Part shown: positions 1 to 6,012 of the stretch, piece after piece | Position numbering within the stretch: position 1 is the stretch's first letter | How the letters are laid out: the number at the start of each line of letters is the position of its first letter | Assembly: GCA_015064155.1 (NCBI GenBank) | Contig: SVST01000018.1 | Span: 1 to 56,151, forward strand | Source: Oscillospiraceae bacterium | GTDB lineage: Bacteria; Bacillota; Clostridia; Oscillospirales; CAG-272 | DNA length: 56,151 bases | Direction: 5' to 3' | Program-made: the position numbers and the translations under genes | The notes under the pieces: model-generated | Database searches by the model: none | What the model saw: only the letters and a program-made list of their open reading frames with translations | Told to the model about the DNA's origin: nothing

Positions 1-116
1 TGGAAAAGATCAAGGCAATTCGTGAAATTGTTTTAGAACGAGAAAAAACAATAAACAAAATGCTTGATTTCTACTTAAAATTATATCAAGATTTAGAAAA
101 AGACGAAAAAGAATAA
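1..116 (+). CDS. C-terminal end of an unknown protein (partial)
   Basis: An open frame enters from the left edge (first whole codon at 3) and stops with TAA at 114-116, giving 37 residues. They are very rich in Lys and Glu and look helical, possibly coiled coil, ending in EKDEKE. No domain can be recognised from this tail. The strong hairpin 26 bases downstream fits the end of its transcript. Confidence 0.6.
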   Translation, partial: EKIKAIREIVLEREKTINKMLDFYLKLYQDLEKDEKE

Positions 117-141
117 GGCATCTTTTTTGTCAACACGCCTC

Positions 142-180
142 AAAAAGAGCAGGACACGCGTTGCGTGTCCTGCTCTTTTT
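142..180 (+). terminator. strong intrinsic terminator
   Basis: Perfect 18-bp arms (142-159 and 163-180) enclose a 3-base loop; the 3' arm ends in five T. It is A-rich on one side and T-rich on the other, so it could work in both directions. It lies 26 bases after the partial gene at the left edge. Confidence 0.8.
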
Positions 181-240
181 GGAGGCGCCACCCGGCACCG
201 ACGCCAAAGGCGTAGCGGGATCCGGTTCGCCTTGCCGCCG

Positions 241-264
241 AAGCACCCCGATCGGGGTGCTTTT
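241..264 (+). terminator. terminator-like hairpin
   Basis: Ten-base perfect arms (AAGCACCCCG and its complement) surround a 2-base loop and are followed by a T-rich tract. No gene is recognised directly upstream, so the transcript it would end is unknown. Confidence 0.45.
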
Positions 265-425
265 CGTTTTGGAGCCGTCGCTCGCTGACGCGAACCGACA
301 GCGCCGAGCAAACGCAGGCGATAAGCTACGACTATGCGACCGGTGCGGACGTCACCCAGATAACGGAAGGAGCAAGCATCCCTCCCGAGACGGTGGGTGG
401 TGCAAGTATCGAAAAACGAATAAAG

Positions 426-462
426 GGCGGGACACATTATAAACAAAAGTGTCTCGCCTTTT
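426..462. terminator. hairpin between remnant region and XRE gene
   Basis: Ten-base arms with one mismatch (426-435 and 449-458) are followed on the plus strand by TTTT. It sits just past the stop codon of the minus-strand XRE gene and could end transcription from either side. Confidence 0.45.
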
Positions 463-472
463 CAATATCGTG

Positions 473-688
473 TTATCTGTACCTTTGGGGATTGTCGGTC
501 TCACCAAGTAAATAATCTATACTTGTATTATAAAATCGAGCAAGCTTAATGAGTATTGTGGTGGGAATGTCATTTTCCCCGGTTTCATATTTCGAGTATC
601 CTGTTTGTGACATATCAAGTATTTTTGCAATTTGAGTTTGATTCATATCCTTATCTTCTCTTAAATCACGTATTCTATGGTATTTCAT
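473..688 (-). CDS. small XRE-family repressor
   Basis: This 71-residue protein is a single helix-turn-helix XRE domain. The helix-turn-helix spans about residues 16-40 (NQTQIAKILDMSQTGYSKYE), followed by the usual IPTTILIKLARFYNTSIDYLLGE tail. The start is placed at the ATG at 688, not the in-frame ATG four codons earlier. That choice matches the paralogue at 13898-14116 (MPLYRRIRDLRED against MKYHRIRDLRED) and leaves a GGGGG stretch as ribosome site. It is divergent from the membrane protein at 863 and likely represses both genes through the paired operators at 729-768. The cognate signal is unknown. Confidence 0.88.
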   Translation of the reverse strand: MKYHRIRDLREDKDMNQTQIAKILDMSQTGYSKYETGENDIPTTILIKLARFYNTSIDYLLGETDNPQRYR

Positions 689-718
689 AAAGGCCCCCAT
701 TAAATGTTTTACAAAAAA

Positions 719-724
719 AATATA
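719..724 (-). promoter_or_regulatory. -10 element of the XRE gene
   Basis: On the minus strand this reads TATATT, beginning 31 bases upstream of the XRE start codon. The paralogous locus has TATAAT at exactly the same offset (14147-14152). No good -35 is visible; operator 1 (729-743) lies where the -35/-10 spacer would be, which suggests autorepression. Confidence 0.5.
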
Positions 725-728
725 AATT

Positions 729-743
729 AATCTGATTTAGGGT
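729..743. promoter_or_regulatory. XRE operator 1 (imperfect)
   Basis: AATCTGATTTAGGGT matches the perfect palindrome at 754-768 in 11 of 15 positions. The two centres (736 and 761) are 25 bp apart, so the sites lie on about the same helix face. Confidence 0.55.
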
Positions 744-744
744 A

Positions 745-773
745 TTGACTTTTAACCTGAAATAGGTTATAAT
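745..773 (+). promoter_or_regulatory. sigma-A promoter with embedded operator 2
   Basis: TTGACT (745-750), a 17-bp spacer and TATAAT (768-773) form a near-consensus promoter for the gene at 863. The spacer contains the perfect palindrome AACCT-GAAAT-AGGTT (754-768), so a repressor bound there would block RNA polymerase directly. Confidence 0.85.
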
Positions 774-862
774 ATACTTGGATTTCAAAATCCAGACACA
801 ATAAGTGAAATTTTGATTTCTAATTACTATTAAATTTATGCTTTTGAAAGGGGTTTACAATT

Positions 863-1546
863 ATGGCCGCAGATTGGAACGATATCAAGTATACTTTGAA
901 GAGTCCCGAACAGGAAAAAGAAGAACGCAGAGAAGCTAAGGAGAGAAAAAAGGAAGAGGAAGAAGACAAATATTTATATAAGCTTGTGCCCACTCAAAGA
1001 TGGCATTACGCAACTCTTTGGAGCTATGAGTGGCGAAGAATGTATAAAATGATGGGTTGGAAAAGCTGTGGCTATGTGACCAGTAATAATGTAGAAACAA
1101 CAAACACCGGAGAATATTATCTTGAAAAAACTTCGGCAACAACCTATAATATAAAAGAAAAGCAGACAACAACATCAACACATACAACGTACGGAAACAG
1201 GATCAAAGTCCCTAAGGACCAAATAACCGATATGGAAGGTTACTTGAAGTTAGTGAAAGAAGTAGAAGATTTCTTATGTGAAGCAGAAGAAAGTTTTGGA
1301 AGCAAAATTGTCCCTTCATATTTCAATCCATCGTTAAGGTTCCTGGTTATGTTGAGTAATAATCGTAGATTGTTGCCTATGCTGTTGATTATTACATGGA
1401 TCGGTGCTCCCCTGTATCTTATGTATTTGATTTATAAGTCACTTACATTTGATGTAAAATACGCAAAATATCGTCCATTAGCTAAGGCATACGAGGATAA
1501 GGTAAAAGACTTTAACGAAAGACTTAAAAAAGTTTCAAAATTTTAA
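863..1546 (+). CDS. membrane protein of unknown function
   Basis: I do not recognise this 227-residue protein. It begins with a strongly charged, probably helical segment (residues 15-36, Glu/Lys/Arg rich), then a Trp/Tyr-rich stretch, a Thr-rich stretch (about 95-112) and one hydrophobic region at about 170-192 (LLPMLLIITWIGAPLYLMYLIY) that should span the membrane. A charged C-terminal tail of about 35 residues follows. There is no signal peptide. The ribosome site is GAAAGGGG. It is expressed from a strong promoter controlled by the divergent XRE protein. It could be a membrane effector or sensor, but this is not shown. Confidence 0.75.
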   Translation: MAADWNDIKYTLKSPEQEKEERREAKERKKEEEEDKYLYKLVPTQRWHYATLWSYEWRRMYKMMGWKSCGYVTSNNVETTNTGEYYLEKTSATTYNIKEKQTTTSTHTTYGNRIKVPKDQITDMEGYLKLVKEVEDFLCEAEESFGSKIVPSYFNPSLRFLVMLSNNRRLLPMLLIITWIGAPLYLMYLIYKSLTFDVKYAKYRPLAKAYEDKVKDFNERLKKVSKF

Positions 1547-1612
1547 TAAACTTTAATTTTACTTGACTTTTTAGAATACGTGACAAACTTGAGGACACAC
1601 CCCTCAATAAAA

Positions 1613-1644
1613 GGAACCGGCCTACATAGGTCGGTTCTTTTTTG
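1613..1644 (+). terminator. intrinsic terminator after the 863 gene
   Basis: Eight-base arms AACCGGCC and GGTCGGTT (one G-T pair) are followed by a run of six T. It lies 66 bases past the stop codon. Confidence 0.8.
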
Positions 1645-1712
1645 ATCGGAAAGATATGACGTATTTTCCCGATTACGGTAGCGGATCGGGGATATATCTA
1701 ATTCCTTTGCGT

Positions 1713-1799
1713 TTGTAAAGGCGAACCGCCACAGGCGAGGATACTGATCCATACGCCACACCGGTAGTTGCGAAAAACTTTTTTGTTTCGCCTTTACAA
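1713..1799. repeat. 13-bp inverted repeat upstream of 1854
   Basis: TTGTAAAGGCGAA (1713-1725) and its exact complement (1787-1799) flank 61 bases. The right arm covers the -35 element of the next promoter. The rest of the 307-base gap between genes (1547-1853) holds only the terminator at 1613 and this promoter region. Confidence 0.6.
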
Positions 1800-1821
1800 G
1801 TCGAAAAAAATCTGTTATAAT
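1793..1821 (+). promoter_or_regulatory. sigma-A promoter of the 1854 operon
   Basis: TTTACA, 17-bp spacer, TATAAT. The -10 ends 32 bases before the ATG at 1854, which has TAGGAGG as ribosome site. Confidence 0.75.
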
Positions 1822-1853
1822 TGCGGTGTACAAAACATGTTAGGAGGAAAGTG

Positions 1854-2366
1854 ATGTCTTTAACGCTCTCTAAAAACGCTATCACATCTTTTTGCGGAGA
1901 TATTCTGCCGCTTCATCTTGGATTTGACGGAGAACATCACAACCGTCTTTCAAATGCTGATATAACCTGGGAGGTGGATTCCGACTGCGTTGCCATCCGC
2001 TCCTTTTCGGGCAACACCGCCGTTTCCCATTCAACCTGCGGAATGGCAATCGACATCAATGCAAAAGCAATCGTGGCGTGCTCTCTTTCGGGTATGACGG
2101 CAAGAATGGTTTCCCGTTTCCGCGCTCCCGTTGAGATTATCGGTCTTACAACCAACGAAAAAACCTGGAGAAAGCTGGCGCTTTCCTGGGGCGTCACTCC
2201 CGCGATGTGTGAAACCTTTACCTCTACCGACGTCTTGTTTTATACCGCCAAAAAGATCGCCTCCAAGGAGCTGGGGTTGACCAAAAAGGATAAGATCGTT
2301 ATCACGGGCGGAGATACCACCGGTCACTCGGGAAATACCAATTTGATTAAGATCGACGAAATTTGA
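1854..2366 (+). CDS. pyruvate kinase C-terminal-domain protein, chimeric N-terminus
   Basis: Residues about 57-170 form a complete pyruvate kinase C-terminal (PK_C) domain. The sequence runs from SHSTCGMAIDINAKAIV through ARMVSRFR, the TPNEKT-like TTNEKTWRKLALSWGV, and ends TTGHSGNTNLIKIDEI. The catalytic TIM barrel of pyruvate kinase is absent, so it cannot be an active kinase. Residues 1-56 do not belong to that fold; they resemble the opening of a bacterial Ig-like module (ADITWEVDSDCVAIRSFSGN). Start at 1854 follows TAGGAGG with ideal spacing; an upstream in-frame start is unlikely. It leads an operon with the isomerase at 2414. It may be a deletion chimera or a genuine stand-alone PK_C regulator-like protein. 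Confidence 0.75.
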   Translation: MSLTLSKNAITSFCGDILPLHLGFDGEHHNRLSNADITWEVDSDCVAIRSFSGNTAVSHSTCGMAIDINAKAIVACSLSGMTARMVSRFRAPVEIIGLTTNEKTWRKLALSWGVTPAMCETFTSTDVLFYTAKKIASKELGLTKKDKIVITGGDTTGHSGNTNLIKIDEI

Positions 2367-2413
2367 AGAACTGACAGTTCCATACAATCGGTTACAAATA
2401 TAGGAGAGGCACT

Positions 2414-3313
2414 ATGAAGCTTGCATCAACAACAGGTGATTTTTACGGATATACGGGTTCTCAAGCCAAGTCTTTGGAATTGCTCCGAGAAGCGGGCTTC
2501 CATTATGCCGATTACAATTTCGGATGCGATTACAGCCAAAGAACCGGTGTTTTTTCTGCTGACTATGAAAAACATTTCGAAGAGATTTCTCTTGCCGCCC
2601 GGGAAATCGGCATCAAAATGATCCAGGCGCACTCCCCGATGGGTGACCCGATTGCAGACGACAACGCGCAATTTATCAAGGATACCATCCGTTGTATCGA
2701 TGCCTGCGGTGCATGGGGAATTCCAAACCTTGTGGTGCATTCGGGCTATCTGCGCGGCATCTCCGTCGAGCAGACCTTTGCCAAAAACAAGGAGTTTTAC
2801 ATGCCGCTGTTGGAAGCGGCTGAAAAATACGGGGTCAACATTTTGGTGGAAAACTTCAACAAGATGTGTATTCCGAATCTGTATTGGATCGACAATGCGC
2901 CCGATCTTTTGGCAATGGTGGAATCCATCAATCATCCCCTCTTCCATGCCGTTTGGGACACGGGTCATGCCAATATGCAGGATATGCCTCAGGACGAAGC
3001 GTTGCGTCTGCTCGGCACTCACGTCCGTGCACTGCACGTACAAGACAATTTGGGTGACAAGGACTCTCACCTGGTGCCGTTCCTCGGAACCATGAATTTG
3101 GATTCCGTCATGAACGGACTGCTCGACATCGGATACGACGGATATTTCACCTTTGAGGTAGGTAAATTTTTCTTGCCTGCCGACAAGCGTCGTCCCTATA
3201 CGCGCGACACTCGGCTTGCCAACGCACCGCTTGATCTTCGCCGCGCCTTTGAACGCTATCTTTACGAGCTTGGAAAATGCGTGCTGGAAGCGTACGGCTG
3301 CTACGAAATATAA
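2414..3313 (+). CDS. sugar phosphate isomerase/epimerase (TIM barrel)
   Basis: This 299-residue protein belongs to the xylose isomerase-like / AP endonuclease 2 TIM-barrel family. Typical strand motifs are IQAHSPMGDP, LVVHSGY, ILVENFN (Glu metal ligand), AVWDTGHANM (Asp and His ligands), VRALHVQDNLGDKDSH and YFTFEVG (C-terminal Glu ligand). The family isomerises or epimerises free or phosphorylated sugars using a divalent metal; the substrate here is unknown. It has a GGAGAGG ribosome site and lies 47 bases after the PK_C gene and 39 before the amidohydrolase, so the three probably share a transcript. Confidence 0.85.
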   Translation: MKLASTTGDFYGYTGSQAKSLELLREAGFHYADYNFGCDYSQRTGVFSADYEKHFEEISLAAREIGIKMIQAHSPMGDPIADDNAQFIKDTIRCIDACGAWGIPNLVVHSGYLRGISVEQTFAKNKEFYMPLLEAAEKYGVNILVENFNKMCIPNLYWIDNAPDLLAMVESINHPLFHAVWDTGHANMQDMPQDEALRLLGTHVRALHVQDNLGDKDSHLVPFLGTMNLDSVMNGLLDIGYDGYFTFEVGKFFLPADKRRPYTRDTRLANAPLDLRRAFERYLYELGKCVLEAYGCYEI

Positions 3314-3352
3314 CCGTACCCACTAAAAAACGAAAGGAAAAAGGAACGAAAA

Positions 3353-4516
3353 ATGCTTCTGATCAAAAACGGAACCATCAAAACCATGGCAGGCGAAGAC
3401 CTTGAAAACGGCTGTGTGCTGATCGATGACAACGGAAAAATTGCGTACGTTGGTACGAACGTCCCGGAAATCGACGGCATGACGGTAATTGATGCCGAGG
3501 GACGGTTGGTAACACCCGGCTGCGTGGAGGCACACTGCCACATCGGCGTCAGTACCTCGAAAATGCGCTGGGAGGGTGCGGATTCCAACGAAAAATCCGA
3601 TCCCATTACACCGCAAATGCGCGCCATTGACGGCATCAACCCCATTGACGAAACCTTTTCGCTGGCAATTCAGCACGGCGTTACCTCGGCTTGCACGGGA
3701 CCCGGCAGTGCCAATGTTGTAGGCGGAACCTTTGCAGCCATCAAGCTGGTTGGAAAGCGCGTGGACGATATGGTCATCAAAAACCCCGTTGCCATGAAGT
3801 GTGCCTTCGGAGAAAATCCGAAAGGCTTCTTTGGACAAAGCGGAAAGGCTCCCGTCACCCGCATGGCAACCGCCGCAATGCTGCGTGAATTGCTGTTTAA
3901 GGCAAACCGCTATCTTGCAGACAAGGAAAAAGGAAAAGAGCCGGCATTTGACATGAAGCTGGAGGCAATGATCCCCGTTTTGAAAAAGGAGATCCCCCTG
4001 AAGGCGCACGCACATCAGGCGGACGACATTTTTACGGCGATTCGCATTGCCAAGGAATTTGACGTCAATCTGACGCTCGACCACTGCACCGAGGGCTCGT
4101 TGATCGCAGAGGATCTGGCAAAAGAGGGCTACCCCGCTTTTGTGGGTCCCTCCTTTGGAAGCAAATCGAAAATCGAGCTGGCAAACAAGACCTTTGCAAC
4201 CCCCGGTGATCTCCACAAAGCCGGTGTACCGATCAGTATCATCACCGATGCTCCCGTAACACCGTTGGAGCGTCTTACTCTGTGCGCGGCTCTTGCGATG
4301 AACGCGGGACTTCCTTACGACGAGGCATGGCGCGCAATCACGATCAACCCAGCCCGTCAAACCGGAATCGGCGACCGCGTGGGAAGCTTGGAGCTTGGCA
4401 AGGACGGTGACGTCGTCATTTGGAATAACGACCCCTTGACCACCATCGGAGCCGATGCGTACATAACCGTGGTGGACGGACAAATCGTATACGGTGCGCA
4501 AAACTGCACGGCTTAA
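3353..4516 (+). CDS. amidohydrolase family protein
   Basis: This 387-residue protein has the composite beta-sandwich plus TIM-barrel layout of the amidohydrolase superfamily (imidazolonepropionase-like group). Metal-binding motifs are EAHCHIG (His61, His63), KAHAHQADD, DHCTEG and the late Asp in ISIITDAP. The C-terminus returns to the sandwich (GSLELGKDGDVVIWNNDP). The family hydrolyses C-N bonds of cyclic amides, imides or related substrates; the substrate cannot be read from the sequence. It is the last gene of the 1854 operon, followed by a terminator. Confidence 0.85.
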   Translation: MLLIKNGTIKTMAGEDLENGCVLIDDNGKIAYVGTNVPEIDGMTVIDAEGRLVTPGCVEAHCHIGVSTSKMRWEGADSNEKSDPITPQMRAIDGINPIDETFSLAIQHGVTSACTGPGSANVVGGTFAAIKLVGKRVDDMVIKNPVAMKCAFGENPKGFFGQSGKAPVTRMATAAMLRELLFKANRYLADKEKGKEPAFDMKLEAMIPVLKKEIPLKAHAHQADDIFTAIRIAKEFDVNLTLDHCTEGSLIAEDLAKEGYPAFVGPSFGSKSKIELANKTFATPGDLHKAGVPISIITDAPVTPLERLTLCAALAMNAGLPYDEAWRAITINPARQTGIGDRVGSLELGKDGDVVIWNNDPLTTIGADAYITVVDGQIVYGAQNCTA

Positions 4517-4569
4517 CCCCCCAAAAAGCGCGTTTTTTAAACCGTTTGTGAATGAATTTCAAGAAAGAA

Positions 4570-4602
4570 AAAAGATCGGTTCTCACGGAATCGATCTTTT
4601 TT
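4570..4602 (+). terminator. intrinsic terminator after the amidohydrolase
   Basis: AAAAGATCG and its complement (4570-4578, 4592-4600) extend inward with weaker pairs and are followed by T residues. Confidence 0.75.
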
Positions 4603-4624
4603 ACGTTCCTTTGAAAAAAATCTC

Positions 4625-4653
4625 TTGCAATCCGTGAAAAAGTATGGTACAAT
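4625..4653 (+). promoter_or_regulatory. sigma-A promoter of fucO
   Basis: TTGCAA, 17-bp spacer, TACAAT, 46 bases before the start codon. Confidence 0.7.
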
Positions 4654-4699
4654 GAAATCGGCAAGCAAAGCCAAATTCATGCTTTAGGAGAATTTAATC

Positions 4700-5842
4700 A
4701 TGGCAAATCGTTTTATATCCAATGCCGTTTCCTATCACGGAAAGGGCGCAATTCTGGAAATCCCCGCAATCGTTGCAGCCAAAGGCTTTAAAAAAGCATT
4801 TATCGCAACCGACCCCGATCTCGTTAAGTTCGGTGTTACCGCAAAGGTGACCGATATTTTGGACAAGAACGGTATGGCATACGAAATCTACTCGGATATC
4901 AAGCCCAACCCCACCATTGAAAACGTACAAAACGGTGTTGCGGCATACAAGGCATCGGGTGCCGACTACATGATCGCCATCGGCGGCGGCTCCTCCATGG
5001 ACACCGCAAAGGCAATCGGTATCATCATCAATAACCCCGAATTCGCAGACGTGCGCTCCCTGGAGGGTGTCGCCCCCACTAAGAACCGTACCGTTTACAC
5101 CATCGCCGTTCCCACCACCGCAGGTACTGCGGCTGAGGCAACCATCAACTACGTTATCACCGACGTAGAGCGCAAGCGCAAGTTCGTTTGCGTAGACGTA
5201 AACGATATTCCCGACGTTGCCGTGGTCGATCCCGACATGATGGCAACCATGCCCAAGGGACTCACCGCCGCTACCGGTATGGATGCGCTGACCCACGCAA
5301 TCGAGGGCTACACCACCCGTGCGGCTTGGGCTCTTCCCGACTGTTTGAACCTGGAAGCAATCCGCCTGATCGCAAAGAGTCTGCGCGGCGCGGTTGAAAA
5401 CGATCCCGAGGGACGCGAGGGCATGGCTCTCGGTCAGTTCGTTACCGGCATGGCATTCTCCAACGTCGGTCTTGGCATTGCACACTCGGTTGCACACACG
5501 CTGGGCGCGGTTTACGACACGCCTCACGGTGTTGCATGCGCAATGATGCTCCCCATCGTAATGGCATACAATGCAGATTGCACGGGCGAGAAGTACCGCG
5601 CAATTGCCGAGGCAATGGGCGTTGACACCACCGGCATGGATCAGGCAACCTACCGCAAGGCTGCCGTTGACGCGGTTCGTCAGCTGAGCATCGACGTGGG
5701 CATTCCCACCAAGCTTGCAGCTCTCAAGGAAGAGGACATCCAGTTCCTTGCAGAATCCGCGTATGCCGATGCCTGCGCACCCGGTAACCCCAAGGAGGCA
5801 TCCTTGGAGGATATCAAGGGTCTGATCCGTCAGCTCATGTAA
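4700..5842 (+). CDS. fucO: lactaldehyde reductase / 1,2-propanediol oxidoreductase
   Basis: This 380-residue iron-containing alcohol dehydrogenase (group III) aligns along its length with FucO, including the MANR start, NNPEFADVRSLEG, PTTAGTAAE and NYVITD blocks. The nucleotide site is AIGGGSSMDTAKA (residues 94-104). Metal ligands are Asp195, His199, His262 and His276. FucO reduces L-lactaldehyde, formed by cleavage of rhamnulose- or fuculose-1-phosphate, to L-1,2-propanediol with NADH, regenerating NAD in anaerobes. It has its own promoter and terminator. The next gene is an alpha-L-rhamnosidase-type enzyme, which supports a role in deoxyhexose catabolism, although the kinase, isomerase and aldolase are not in this window. 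Confidence 0.88.
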   Translation: MANRFISNAVSYHGKGAILEIPAIVAAKGFKKAFIATDPDLVKFGVTAKVTDILDKNGMAYEIYSDIKPNPTIENVQNGVAAYKASGADYMIAIGGGSSMDTAKAIGIIINNPEFADVRSLEGVAPTKNRTVYTIAVPTTAGTAAEATINYVITDVERKRKFVCVDVNDIPDVAVVDPDMMATMPKGLTAATGMDALTHAIEGYTTRAAWALPDCLNLEAIRLIAKSLRGAVENDPEGREGMALGQFVTGMAFSNVGLGIAHSVAHTLGAVYDTPHGVACAMMLPIVMAYNADCTGEKYRAIAEAMGVDTTGMDQATYRKAAVDAVRQLSIDVGIPTKLAALKEEDIQFLAESAYADACAPGNPKEASLEDIKGLIRQLM

Positions 5843-5860
5843 TCCGATTTGAATTTACAA

Positions 5861-5892
5861 GCCGATACGGGACGTTTCCGTATCGGCTTTTT
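5861..5892 (+). terminator. intrinsic terminator after fucO
   Basis: GCCGATACGG (5861-5870) pairs perfectly with 5878-5887, followed by TTTTT. Confidence 0.9.
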
Positions 5893-5952
5893 GATTGGAA
5901 ATTTCAAGAAATCGATGCGGAACATATACACATCCCACATACGTCAAAAGGC

Positions 5953-5981
5953 TTGACAGTCAGATTCATTTATGCTATACT
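5953..5981 (+). promoter_or_regulatory. sigma-A promoter of the GH78 gene
   Basis: TTGACA, 17-bp spacer, TATACT. It shows that the longer reading frame opening at TTG 5953 cannot be the protein start, since that TTG is part of the -35 box. Confidence 0.85.
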
Positions 5982-6012
5982 AAAGCAACTTCGATCAGAA
6001 AGGGGTACCGAC

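Larger units (their letters stand above)
117..472. other. hairpin-rich region without a convincing gene
   Basis: This stretch holds three terminator-like hairpins (142-180, 241-264, 426-462) and GC-rich sequence unlike its AT-rich neighbours. A frame without a start codon is open from 216 to about 512 and reads like real protein between about 288 and 440 (for example DYATGADVTQITEG), so it may be the decayed 3' end of a gene. A 12-base string at 329-340 recurs exactly at 55225-55236 beside the tRNA genes, which suggests repeat-like material. No identity can be assigned. Confidence 0.4.

Noticed and set aside
181-260. tRNA gene on the minus strand suggested by TGGAGGCGCCACCCGG
   Set aside because: No T-arm GGTTCGAxxCC with correct spacing and no cloverleaf could be drawn.
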